Shown here: positions 51,157 through 60,061 of the stretch, piece by piece
Position numbering within the stretch: the stretch's first letter is position 1
Layout of the letters: the number at the start of each line of letters is the position of its first letter
Source: Cognaticolwellia sediminilitoris
GTDB taxonomy: Bacteria; Pseudomonadota; Gammaproteobacteria; Enterobacterales; Alteromonadaceae
DNA: 64,000 nt
Assembly (NCBI GenBank): GCA_002104535.1
Contig: NBOG01000002.1
Coordinates: forward strand, 62,001 to 126,000
Reading direction: 5' to 3'
Program-made: the position numbers and the translations under genes
The notes under the pieces: generated by a model
What the model was told of the DNA's origin: nothing
The model's input: the letters and a program-made list of their open reading frames with translations, nothing else
Databases searched by the model: none

Positions 51157-51183
51157 TGCTAGGTTAACTTCACTGGAGTTGTT

Positions 51184-51711
51184 GTGAATTATTTTCAATT
51201 ATTTGGTTTAGAAAGTCAGTTTGAAATTGACTTGGCAAACCTATCAACAATTTATCAAACATTACAAAAGAAAGTTCACCCAGATCGCTTTGTTCACGCT
51301 TCAAGCCAAGATCAAATGTTAGCGGTTAAAAAATCCACGCTGATTAATGATGCTTACCAAACCTTAAAAAATCCTTTAAAACGCGCGCAATACATACTTG
51401 AATTGCGCGGTGTTAATATGCCGAGTGAACAAACTTCATTTGGCGATGTAAGTTTTTTAATGCGTCAAATGGAATTGCGAGAAATGCTTGATGACGTTAA
51501 ACAAGCTGATGATGTTGATGCTGCCGTGTTTGAAGTGTCACAAGTGTTCGAAACAGAGTTTCAGCAGCTGTTTAATCAAGTACAAGTGCAATTGGCAGAA
51601 AATACGCCAGAATCTAATGACTTAGCGTGTGACAATGTCAGGAAACTGAAGTTTTATCAAAAGCTGCATATTGAGCTAGAGAAACTCGAAGAACAGTTGC
51701 TAGACGACTAA
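51184..51711 (+). CDS. hscB: Co-chaperone HscB
   Basis: J-domain protein that delivers IscU to HscA. The HPD tripeptide is in VHPDRFVHA of the N-terminal J domain and the C-terminal three-helix IscU-binding domain follows. 175 residues. The start is GTG at 51184, with TGGAG upstream. A 101-base spacer separates it from hscA, longer than elsewhere in the operon. Confidence 0.94.
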   Translation: MNYFQLFGLESQFEIDLANLSTIYQTLQKKVHPDRFVHASSQDQMLAVKKSTLINDAYQTLKNPLKRAQYILELRGVNMPSEQTSFGDVSFLMRQMELREMLDDVKQADDVDAAVFEVSQVFETEFQQLFNQVQVQLAENTPESNDLACDNVRKLKFYQKLHIELEKLEEQLLDD

Positions 51712-51812
51712 GCAACAGAAAAATTAAGACGTTAATAGCAATGTTCAATTTTTAAAAGCAATGTTGTTATTAATAAAAAATCCGTAAAACTATTACCTAA
51801 CGAGCTTTTACA

Positions 51813-53675
51813 ATGGCATTATTACAAATCGCTGAACCCGGTCAAAGTACCGTTCCTCACGAACATCGACTTGCCGCTGGCATTGACCTCGGTACCACTA
51901 ATTCAATCATTGCTACTGTAAAAAGCGGCCTAGCAGCACCTATTGCTGATGCTAATGGTGCTGATATTTTACCTTCAATTGTTAGTTATCAAGCTAATGA
52001 AATTTTGGTAGGGCATGAAGCTAAAGCTTTTGCTGTAAGTGACCCTGAAAATACTATCGTTTCTGCAAAACGCTTAATTGGTCGCGCAAAAGCTGATATT
52101 ACGGCTAAGTACTCTTCATTACCATACGCTTTTTGTGGTGACGAAAATCACCCATCAATTGCTACTCGTACAGGAAACGTTAATCCTGTCCAAGTGTCAG
52201 CAGAGATCCTTAAAACCTTAGTTAAGCGTGCTGAATTGTCGTTAGGTGGTGAGTTAACCGGTGTTGTTATCACTGTACCTGCTTACTTTGACGATGCACA
52301 ACGTCACAGTACTAAAGATGCGGCTAAGTTAGCCGGTGTTAAAGTACTGCGTTTATTAAACGAGCCAACTGCAGCGGCAGTAGCATACGGATTAGACAGC
52401 GGCCAAGAAGGCGTTGTGGCGGTTTATGACTTAGGTGGTGGTACCTTTGATATTTCAATATTACGCTTAAATAAAGGTGTTTTTGAAGTATTAGCAACCG
52501 GTGGTGACTCGGCACTTGGCGGCGATGACTTTGACGGCATACTTGTCGATCATATGATCACGAAAGCCGGATTAACACGCCCGTTATCAACTTCAATGGA
52601 ACGTCAATTAACTCAACAAGCATGTTTTGCGAAAGAGCAACTATCAGCGAGTGATAGTGTTGAAATTACCCTGACATTGCCAGAAGGTAATATTTGGACT
52701 AATAATATAACCCGTAGTGACTTTGAACAACTTATCGCGCCTTTAGTTAAGAAAACATTACGAGCTTGTCGACGCGCAGTTAAAGATGCTGAACTTGCTA
52801 TTGAAGATGTTATCGAAGTGGTCATGGTTGGCGGTTCAACGCGCGTACCTTTGGTTCGTCAAGAAGTGGAAAGCTTTTTTAAGAAAACACCATTAACGTC
52901 AATTGACCCAGATAAAGTTGTCGCCTTAGGCGCGGCTATTCAAGCCGATATTTTGGCAGGTAATAAACCTGACAGCGATATGTTACTGCTTGATGTTATT
53001 CCGCTATCATTAGGTCTTGAGACCATGGGCGGCTTAGTTGAAAAAGTGATAGCGCGTAATACCACTATACCGGTCGCGAAGGCACAAGAATTTACCACTT
53101 TTAAAGATGGTCAAACGGCAATGGCAGTGCATGTATTACAAGGTGAACGTGAATTGGTTGACGATTGTCGCTCATTAGCCCGTTTCGAACTACGTGGCAT
53201 TCCTGCCATGACCGCCGGTGCTGCACATATTCGCGTAACGTTTAAAGTTGATGCTGATGGTTTATTAGAAGTGTCAGCGATGGAAAAATCAACTGGTGTT
53301 GAGTCTAGCATTACCGTGAAACCAAGCTTTGGTTTAGAAGCTGATGAAATCACTACAATGTTGAAAGACTCAATGGAAAATGCCGAACAAGACATGCAAG
53401 CAAGAATGCTGAAAGAGCAACAAGTTGAAGCATCACGCGTCATTGAATCAATTCAAGCCGCGCTTGCTGCTGACAGTGCGTTGCTCGATGAAGCAGAAAT
53501 CAGCCAAATTAATCAAGCGATTACTGCACTTGCGAGTATAAGCCAAACAGGAAATGCCGATGAAGTTGAAGCGGCTATAGACACATTAAATAATAGTACT
53601 GCCACTTTTGCTGAACGTAGAATGGACTCATCCATTAAAACAGCATTATCCGGCCATTCAGTAGACGAGGTTTAG
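51813..53675 (+). CDS. hscA: Fe-S chaperone HscA (Hsp70 family)
   Basis: Specialised Hsp70 that uses ATP to release clusters from IscU by binding its LPPVK motif. The ATPase domain has [21 protein letters not shown] and [12 protein letters not shown]; the substrate domain follows and the C-terminal lid is shorter than in DnaK. 620 residues. Confidence 0.96.
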   Translation: MALLQIAEPGQSTVPHEHRLAAGIDLGTTNSIIATVKSGLAAPIADANGADILPSIVSYQANEILVGHEAKAFAVSDPENTIVSAKRLIGRAKADITAKYSSLPYAFCGDENHPSIATRTGNVNPVQVSAEILKTLVKRAELSLGGELTGVVITVPAYFDDAQRHSTKDAAKLAGVKVLRLLNEPTAAAVAYGLDSGQEGVVAVYDLGGGTFDISILRLNKGVFEVLATGGDSALGGDDFDGILVDHMITKAGLTRPLSTSMERQLTQQACFAKEQLSASDSVEITLTLPEGNIWTNNITRSDFEQLIAPLVKKTLRACRRAVKDAELAIEDVIEVVMVGGSTRVPLVRQEVESFFKKTPLTSIDPDKVVALGAAIQADILAGNKPDSDMLLLDVIPLSLGLETMGGLVEKVIARNTTIPVAKAQEFTTFKDGQTAMAVHVLQGERELVDDCRSLARFELRGIPAMTAGAAHIRVTFKVDADGLLEVSAMEKSTGVESSITVKPSFGLEADEITTMLKDSMENAEQDMQARMLKEQQVEASRVIESIQAALAADSALLDEAEISQINQAITALASISQTGNADEVEAAIDTLNNSTATFAERRMDSSIKTALSGHSVDEV

Positions 53676-53678
53676 TCA

Positions 53679-54017
53679 ATGCCACAAATTATATTTTTAC
53701 CCAATGAAGAACTTTGCCCAGATGGTGCAGTAGTACAAGCCGAAAAAGGCGAAAGTGTTTTAAATGTAGCGCTTAAAAATGATATTGGTGTTGAACATGC
53801 CTGTGAGAAAGTATGTGCATGTACTACTTGTCATATGATCATTCGTGAAGGTTTCGACTCTATTGAAGAAGGTGATGAGCTTGAAGAAGATATGCTTGAT
53901 AAAGCCTGGGGCTTAGAGCCTGAATCACGTTTAGGTTGCCAAGCGATAGTTGGTGATGAAGACTTAGTGGTCGAAATTCCAAAGTATACCGTTAACATGG
54001 TTTCTGAAAACCACTAA
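53679..54017 (+). CDS. fdx: [2Fe-2S] ferredoxin of the isc operon
   Basis: Adrenodoxin-type ferredoxin that supplies electrons for cluster building. Ligands C42, C48, C51 and C87 are present, and the additional C46 known from E. coli Fdx is kept. 112 residues. It starts three bases after hscA. iscX, which follows fdx in E. coli, is absent: a terminator comes 18 bases later. Confidence 0.95.
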   Translation: MPQIIFLPNEELCPDGAVVQAEKGESVLNVALKNDIGVEHACEKVCACTTCHMIIREGFDSIEEGDELEEDMLDKAWGLEPESRLGCQAIVGDEDLVVEIPKYTVNMVSENH

Positions 54018-54035
54018 TCGTTAAGCTTCAAATAT

Positions 54036-54073
54036 AAAAAAGGGTAATAACAGTGATGTTATTACCCTTTTTT
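54036..54073 (+). terminator. Strong terminator of the isc operon (copy 1 of a duplicated hairpin)
   Basis: A perfect 16-base stem from AAAAAAGGGTAATAAC (54036-54051) and GTTATTACCCTTTTTT (54058-54073) with loop AGTGAT. A near-identical copy, loop included, lies at 57142-57179. Confidence 0.93.
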
Positions 54074-54157
54074 AGATCTAACATTGTGTCTGGTTAGTAA
54101 GTAAATATTGAAATGTTAAGTCTGCTAATATTTTAAGTTATTAAACATAAATAAAAT

Positions 54158-54183
54158 GCCGATTAAGTGTTATTTTAACCGGC
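54158..54183. terminator. Terminator after the secreted nuclease gene
   Basis: Stem GCCGATTAA / TTAACCGGC (54158-54166, 54175-54183) with one G-T pair. A T-run follows on the plus strand and ATTTTATTT on the minus strand, so it can close the minus-strand nuclease gene and back up the isc terminator. Confidence 0.65.
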
Positions 54184-54216
54184 TTTTTTATCGAACTTTA
54201 GTCAATAAACGCAATA

Positions 54217-56673
54217 CTAAAACGTTTGATTGTTATTCATTGTGCCTTCGGTTTTGCTCGCAGGTACTTGCCAAGTAAAGTCACTGTATTGTTTACCTGA
54301 GCCTGAAAGCTGCAATGAATGGTTACGGTTGGTTGATGAGTTTTCAGCTACACCAATGTCAGTTGATGTCATACCTGCTGCTGCGCCACTTGTTGCTGTC
54401 ATGGTACCTTCGTAACTTAAAAACTGAATCACATTACCGTTATTATCAATTAAAGCTAATGCATCTGAACCGCCGTTTTGTAACCCCGTAGCATTAAACG
54501 CTAAAGTGCCGTAGCCATTTTGTTGGCTACTGATAGTGCTAGATAAGTTGATGGTGGTATAAACTGCGCCATCGTTGCCGTTATAGGCTTCAATGCGCCA
54601 GTTAGTTAAATCAATGCCCGCATTACCAGCAATTTCAATAAATTCGCCTTTGTCGCCGCCTTTGTTGTCGTAATGAAATTCGTTTATCCACGGATCATAA
54701 ATAACTTGTGTAACAGTAACAGAGTTTGATGTTATAGCGATGTCGTTACTGTTATCAGTTACCGTTAGCTGAACAGTGTAAGTGCCTGTATTAGCGTAAT
54801 CATGTACAGGTGTAACACCTACTGCAGTATTTCCGTCGCCAAAGTCCCAGCTGTAACTGCTGATTGTACCGTCGGTATCGTTACTGTTAGTGGCGTCAAA
54901 ATTACATGACAAATTGGTACAGGTCTGAGTAAATGCTGCTGTAGGTAATTCATTCACAGGTGTTGAACCACCAAATGTTTGGTTGGTATTAGCACTGCCA
55001 GAGGTATGACTCGCTGCAGCTTGCCAAGTGAAATCACTATAGCTTTGCCCTGAACCGATAAGTTGTAAAGAATAGCCAACAGGTGTGCTGGATGTTTCAG
55101 ATACGCCAATATCGGTTGAAGTCATGCCTGAAGCAACACCGTCAGTTGCCGTTAGCGTGCCTTCATAACTTAAAAACTGTACTACTTCATTACTGCTATT
55201 AACTAAGGCTATGCCGTCTGGTGCGCCGTTTTGCAGGCCACTTGAAGCAAAGCTTAATATACCAAAACCTGAATATTGATCGCTAATTGTGCCTGATAAA
55301 TTTACGGTTTTATATACGGTGCCACCATTGCCGTTATAGGCAACTAATGACCAACCTGTTAGGTTAGTACCAGTTGAGCCAGCTATTTCAACAAATTCGT
55401 TAATGTCACTGCCATCATTATCATAGTGGAACTCATTGATCCAAGCCGTGCCAGCAGGTGGTGTGGTCACTTCATTAGTTGTGGCAGAAATTTCACTAGT
55501 CATTGTTGATTCATTGGCTGAGCTGTCAACCGCTGATACTAGATAATAGTATGTACTGTTTGCCGATACGCTGTTATCAGTATAAGCATTGGTATTGACT
55601 AGTCCGCTGTTAACTTTTACAAAACCACTACCAGAGGTGTCACTGCGATAAATGTTATAACCAGCAAGATCTGATTCATTATTAGCGGTCCAAGCAAGTT
55701 CAACTAGGTTATCACCGCCAGTTGCACTTAAGCCTACAGGCGTTTCTGGTGCTGTAGTATCACCACTGCCGCTAGAGCATATGCCTTCAAATACACAAGC
55801 AGCATATTCTGGATGGTCAATAAATGGGTTACGATTGCCTTGATAACTATAAACTGTATCATTATGGCGTACTTCAAAGGCGTCAACTGGATCATCTTTA
55901 TGCCACTGTAATAGAACCGATTTTAAACCCATATAAGCGACTCTAATGTTTGAGCCAGTATTTGAGTTTTCAATCAATGTACGATCATCAGTTAAAATAA
56001 GATCAGGCTCACTAACACCAGTAACACCATGAGTTCCACCTTCGTATCGAACTGCCATATACATTAAGGCACGAGCTACATCTCCCTTTCGGCCTTGCCA
56101 TGTTTGCCAGGTACCTTGGGAGAAAGAGCCTTCAGTCCAGTTTGAGTCATTTACTCCACCCCCGCGGTTATTGGTAAACTCAGTGATTTTCTCTAAACAA
56201 CTTGAATCACAGTTTGCATAGGGTTTATTACTGCGGCTTGAATTGTAACCACTGTTGGCAATAAATAGGTGATGAGTGTCGGTATAGGCGTAATTATCGC
56301 TACCATCACTAGGGAAGCCATAAGATTTAGGCCAACTGTGTTCTCTATTATAAAAAGTATTACCGCCACCTTCTTTGGCGTAGCTAGCATTTTTATAAAT
56401 GTCGATAACGTTATTAGCATTATCAGGGTCTTGGTCAGCGGCTTCTAAAATGTCCCAAGTGTCAGTTGACGATGAGGTATAAGGGAAACGTGTGTGATCG
56501 TCAATGATTTCATGTAATGAGCTCTTTAATGCAGCAGGAGAGCTAGTATTAATCGAGTTATAATAATTGACAGGAATATCAGCGTGAGCGGTTGTTATAC
56601 TGAGAATACTAGTTACACACATAAGTGTGCCGGCTACTCTAGCGAGCTTGCCATTTAGGTATTGAGTCTTCAT
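54217..56673 (-). CDS. Secreted endonuclease I family protein with FN3, PKD and two lamin-tail domains
   Basis: An 818-residue exported nuclease. Signal peptide to about residue 31 (ITTAHA). The endonuclease I domain (about 35-300) has the catalytic-type NREHSWPKSYG (about 109-119), a disulfide-like CDSSC and a GRKGDVARALMYMAVRY helix. Then follow a fibronectin type III domain (about 305-400), a lamin-tail-like domain (about 409-567), a PKD domain (about 575-655, SYSWDFGDGNTAVG) and a second lamin-tail-like domain (about 660-818). The architecture recalls extracellular nucleases used by marine bacteria to feed on DNA or remodel biofilm; that role is inferred. No membrane anchor is seen. Confidence 0.87.
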   Translation of the reverse strand: MKTQYLNGKLARVAGTLMCVTSILSITTAHADIPVNYYNSINTSSPAALKSSLHEIIDDHTRFPYTSSSTDTWDILEAADQDPDNANNVIDIYKNASYAKEGGGNTFYNREHSWPKSYGFPSDGSDNYAYTDTHHLFIANSGYNSSRSNKPYANCDSSCLEKITEFTNNRGGGVNDSNWTEGSFSQGTWQTWQGRKGDVARALMYMAVRYEGGTHGVTGVSEPDLILTDDRTLIENSNTGSNIRVAYMGLKSVLLQWHKDDPVDAFEVRHNDTVYSYQGNRNPFIDHPEYAACVFEGICSSGSGDTTAPETPVGLSATGGDNLVELAWTANNESDLAGYNIYRSDTSGSGFVKVNSGLVNTNAYTDNSVSANSTYYYLVSAVDSSANESTMTSEISATTNEVTTPPAGTAWINEFHYDNDGSDINEFVEIAGSTGTNLTGWSLVAYNGNGGTVYKTVNLSGTISDQYSGFGILSFASSGLQNGAPDGIALVNSSNEVVQFLSYEGTLTATDGVASGMTSTDIGVSETSSTPVGYSLQLIGSGQSYSDFTWQAAASHTSGSANTNQTFGGSTPVNELPTAAFTQTCTNLSCNFDATNSNDTDGTISSYSWDFGDGNTAVGVTPVHDYANTGTYTVQLTVTDNSNDIAITSNSVTVTQVIYDPWINEFHYDNKGGDKGEFIEIAGNAGIDLTNWRIEAYNGNDGAVYTTINLSSTISSQQNGYGTLAFNATGLQNGGSDALALIDNNGNVIQFLSYEGTMTATSGAAAGMTSTDIGVAENSSTNRNHSLQLSGSGKQYSDFTWQVPASKTEGTMNNNQTF

Positions 56674-57141
56674 TTTAAACCTTGATATTTTATTGTTGTT
56701 ATTAATTATCTAAGTGCAATGAATAGCTAAAGATCACCACGACTAGATAAGCTGTCGGTAAATCTTCTGCATCTTAACTTCAATGTATTAACTAAATGTT
56801 ATAAAAAATCCTTTTTATTGAGCAGTTTTTGCGTACTTTTGCTGGTCATTGTATAAAACTTGACCTATTAGTCAATGGTTTGTTTCTATTTTTAAGCAAA
56901 GCCTTTTATAAGCCTCTGTATGTGCTCGGTTATATTGGTGTTTTCTTGGTTATTTATGGTGTGAATTCTAATGTTGACTGTGTGGTTTGTTTTAAAGGTA
57001 GGACGCCTTAGTTTGCTTATTTTTGATGTTTAATATGGGATAAATTAGTTATAAGCGGATTAATTTTAATTTGTCTTAAAGTTAATATACCATCAACATG
57101 GTTTTGAGAATCACTAGTTTGTTGCACGAGATATAGATTCT
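56674..57141. promoter_or_regulatory. Region upstream of the nuclease gene
   Basis: About 470 AT-rich bases including the nuclease promoter. A 60-residue plus-strand frame at 56829-57011 is hydrophobic but lacks a ribosome site and any family likeness, so I do not call it a gene. The stretch ends in a duplicated terminator hairpin that has no evident gene upstream. Confidence 0.3.
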
Positions 57142-57179
57142 AAAAAGGGTAATAACAGTGATGTTATTACCCTTTTTTT
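57142..57179 (+). terminator. Terminator-type hairpin (copy 2 of a duplicated hairpin)
   Basis: AAAAAGGGTAATAAC (57142-57156), loop AGTGAT and GTTATTACCC plus seven T (57163-57179). It equals the isc terminator at 54036-54073 in stem and loop, and both copies are followed by one base and GATC. No clear plus-strand gene precedes it. Confidence 0.75.
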
Positions 57180-57528
57180 GATCCTAATTTTTACTAAAAG
57201 CTTTTACACGATAAATCATCAATTTCAATAGTTGAAAAAATAAAGATTGCAATTAGCACTATTACAATACAGATTACTAGCTGCAAGAAATAAAGCGGTG
57301 AATTTAATTTGTCGCTGCATGCTGTTTTTTTTGCTCTTCCTTTCACAACGCTAAGCGAAAGAAATAGCCTGCTTGTTCGTGTTTAACCATTGAAAATAAA
57401 AGAAAATTTTAAATACATAATAGACACTTGATTGAAGGTTTGCTTTAATCAGAATAAAAACTCGCCATTGACGACATCGTTTCTGTGTAGCGAGTATCTG
57501 TTTTTATATAACTATTAGGCATTAAAAA
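57180..57528 (+). promoter_or_regulatory. Upstream region of the GGDEF-EAL gene
   Basis: A 349-base non-coding region expected to hold the promoter. A six-base inverted repeat ACTCGC (57460-57465) and GCGAGT (57490-57495) followed by TTTTTATA may fold in the leader. I compared it with the c-di-GMP riboswitch pattern and saw no match. Confidence 0.3.
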
Positions 57529-59973
57529 TTGTCCGAATTATCTAAATCACAAACGATAAAAAGTTTAACAATCGCCAATCAGTTTGCTACTGATATATTT
57601 TTATTAAATACGCCTAATGAAATTTGGCAGTATTTAGCTAAAAATATTGTTGAAAAACTTGGCTTTGACGATGCCGTTATCTACACCTTAGATTCCGGTG
57701 AGAAAACTTTAAGTCGCAGGTCTGGCTACCAAAAAAAAACCGCAATTAATAAAGATAATAGTAGCCAAACTCATATCAGAGACACGTCTTCTAACTCTAT
57801 GGTTATTCCTTTTAATCAGGGGGTTATTGGTAAAGTTGCTGCGACTAAAAAACCACTACTTGTTAAAGATACTCGAAAGTTCGCAAGCTATATCGTCGAC
57901 GGTGAAACCAAATTATCAGAATTAGCTGTACCTATTCTATTTAAAGGCCAGTTATTGGGGGTCATTGATACCGAGCACGTTAGAGTCAATTTTTACAATG
58001 AATATCATTTAAGAACGTTAACTAAGTTAGCGTCGATTGCCGCCATGAAAATATCACAGATCATCGAAGTTGATGGTTTGGAAGAAATTATTGAAAACCT
58101 AGAGTATTCAAACAAAATTCAAGATACATTATTTGAGATTGCAGAGCTGACATTTACTACAAAAACCATAGGTGAATTTTATCGCAGTTTGCACCAGTGT
58201 ATTGGCAGACTTACCTTCGCGAAAAACTTTTTTGTTGCCTTACTTAAAGATGACGGCAAAACCATTGAGTTCCCTTATGCAGTTGACGAATTTGATCAAG
58301 ATATTGTTGATGAATTTGATCAAGGAAAAATATTTGAAAAAGTGGCTATCGACCCAGAGCACCTGAGTATTACTGGCTATACCTTGTCTAAAGATAAACC
58401 TTTTTTGCTCTATGAAAAAGACATTCAAAAAATGCTCGATAAAAAAGAGCTTTATATTTTAGGCAGTATTCCTAAAGCATGGCTTGGGGTGCCATTTGGC
58501 TCTGGAGATAGAAAAGGTATTGTCGTTGTTCAAAGTTATAGCACTGACTTTCTCTTCCAGGAAAAAGATAAACAACTGCTATCATTTGTTGCAAAACATA
58601 TTAATAATGCTATTGAAAGAATGGATGCTAAGCAAAAGCTACAGTTTTTAGCATTACATGATCCGCTAACAGGCCTACCAAACAGGTCGCTTTTTAAAGA
58701 TAGAATTCAACATGCATTTTTGCATTGCCGAAGTCATCGTCACGACAATATTGCGATATTATTTATTGATGTCGACCGGTTCAAACAAGTTAATGATACC
58801 TATGGCCATCATGTAGGCGATAAGCTTCTTATTGCTATTGTAGAAGCGATAAAAACACCGTTAAGAAATACTGATACGTTGGCGCGTTTAGGCGGCGACG
58901 AATTTGCCATACTGCTTGATGGGAAAATTGATCATAAAGCAATTTGTCGAGTGACCGAGAGTATTATTGACGCTATGTCGGGCGCTTTCAATATAGACGG
59001 CTTAACTATCTCAAGTAGTGCAAGTATTGGTATTGCAACATATAACGATACTAGTGAGAGTGCTGAACAATTATTGATTGATGCTGATCATGCAATGTAT
59101 CAAGCAAAGCTAAAAGGTCGTAATCAATATGTATTCTTTGAAGCACTTGAAGAACAAAGTAAATCTACCAATGTTAAAGTAGAGTATGACTTTGATAATG
59201 CTGTAAAACAGCAGGAATTTATTGCTAATTATCAACCGTTGGTCGATTTTTCGAGTGATGATGTGGTTGCTGCGGAAGTACTTGTGCGTTGGCAACATCC
59301 CAAATTGGGCTTGTTAAACCCCGATCTTTTTATCCCCATTCTAGAAAAGTCAGGGCAAATAGTTCAGTTAGATCTTTATATGTTGAAAATGGCGATATCA
59401 AATCTCAAACTTTGGGCAGATTGGTTGCCTGAAAAGTTTAAGCTTAATGTCAATGTTTCAACTTCTGGCTTTTCCTCTCAAGAATTTATCAGTTATCTAC
59501 AAGAACAACACCGCCAATTACCAAAACTTACCGAGCGACTGTGTGTAGAAATAACAGAAGAAAGTTTGATTTTAAATATCGACGCAGTGAAAAAGCACTT
59601 AGACATTTTAAAGAACCTCAATATATCAGTAGCATTGGATGATTTTGGCACAGGTTATTCGTCGCTAAGTTATTTACATCAATTTTCTTTAGATTATTTG
59701 AAAATTGATAAAAGCTTTGTTGATGATTTAAATGAAGTAAGTAACAAAGTACTGATATTAGATGCTGTGGTTAATTTGGCTAAAGCATTAAAAATAAAAA
59801 CCACGGCAGAGGGAATTGAAACTGCAGAGCAATATCAGAAACTGAAAGAAATAGGCTGTAATCTAGGGCAAGGTTACTATATTGCCAAACCGATGCTTGC
59901 TGATGATTTTAAACGCTTTCTTGAACCACTCCCGGATTATATGACTGCAAAGCAACTCAATACTGTCGAATAA
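57529..59973 (+). CDS. Cyclic di-GMP signalling protein with two GAF domains, GGDEF and EAL
   Basis: An 814-residue cytoplasmic protein without membrane helices. Two GAF-like sensor regions (about 15-180 and 200-365) are followed by a GGDEF domain with intact GGDEF at 455-459 and an inhibitory-site RxxD (446-449), then an EAL domain. In the latter the EAL signature reads EVL (583-585), but NVNVS, EITEE, DDFGTGYSS, TAEGIET and QGYYIAKPM remain, so phosphodiesterase activity is possible. The start is TTG 57529; the next in-frame Met would cut into GAF1. Ligand unknown. It forms a single-gene unit ended by the hairpin at 59976-60007. Confidence 0.88.
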   Translation: MSELSKSQTIKSLTIANQFATDIFLLNTPNEIWQYLAKNIVEKLGFDDAVIYTLDSGEKTLSRRSGYQKKTAINKDNSSQTHIRDTSSNSMVIPFNQGVIGKVAATKKPLLVKDTRKFASYIVDGETKLSELAVPILFKGQLLGVIDTEHVRVNFYNEYHLRTLTKLASIAAMKISQIIEVDGLEEIIENLEYSNKIQDTLFEIAELTFTTKTIGEFYRSLHQCIGRLTFAKNFFVALLKDDGKTIEFPYAVDEFDQDIVDEFDQGKIFEKVAIDPEHLSITGYTLSKDKPFLLYEKDIQKMLDKKELYILGSIPKAWLGVPFGSGDRKGIVVVQSYSTDFLFQEKDKQLLSFVAKHINNAIERMDAKQKLQFLALHDPLTGLPNRSLFKDRIQHAFLHCRSHRHDNIAILFIDVDRFKQVNDTYGHHVGDKLLIAIVEAIKTPLRNTDTLARLGGDEFAILLDGKIDHKAICRVTESIIDAMSGAFNIDGLTISSSASIGIATYNDTSESAEQLLIDADHAMYQAKLKGRNQYVFFEALEEQSKSTNVKVEYDFDNAVKQQEFIANYQPLVDFSSDDVVAAEVLVRWQHPKLGLLNPDLFIPILEKSGQIVQLDLYMLKMAISNLKLWADWLPEKFKLNVNVSTSGFSSQEFISYLQEQHRQLPKLTERLCVEITEESLILNIDAVKKHLDILKNLNISVALDDFGTGYSSLSYLHQFSLDYLKIDKSFVDDLNEVSNKVLILDAVVNLAKALKIKTTAEGIETAEQYQKLKEIGCNLGQGYYIAKPMLADDFKRFLEPLPDYMTAKQLNTVE

Positions 59974-59975
59974 AT

Positions 59976-60007
59976 AAGGGCATTAACCTACTAAAGTTAT
60001 TGCCCTT
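59976..60007 (+). terminator. Terminator after the GGDEF-EAL gene
   Basis: AAGGGCATTAAC / GTTATTGCCCTT (59976-59987, 59996-60007), one mismatch in twelve, followed by TGTTTGCC. Its A/T flanks allow weak use from the other strand as well. Confidence 0.7.
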
Positions 60008-60061
60008 TGTTTGCCTATCTAGCTACTCATTAATTACCTGCTTTAGAGTAAAAACAGCGCT

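Noticed and set aside
56829-57011. 60-residue hydrophobic plus-strand reading frame before the duplicated terminator
   Set aside because: No ribosome site, no family likeness, very AT-rich codons and a start in the middle of presumed promoter DNA. A chance frame is more likely, though it would explain the terminator at 57142.
57460-57495. Possible c-di-GMP riboswitch in the leader of the GGDEF-EAL gene
   Set aside because: Only a six-base inverted repeat is present; the conserved GEMM core sequences are not seen.
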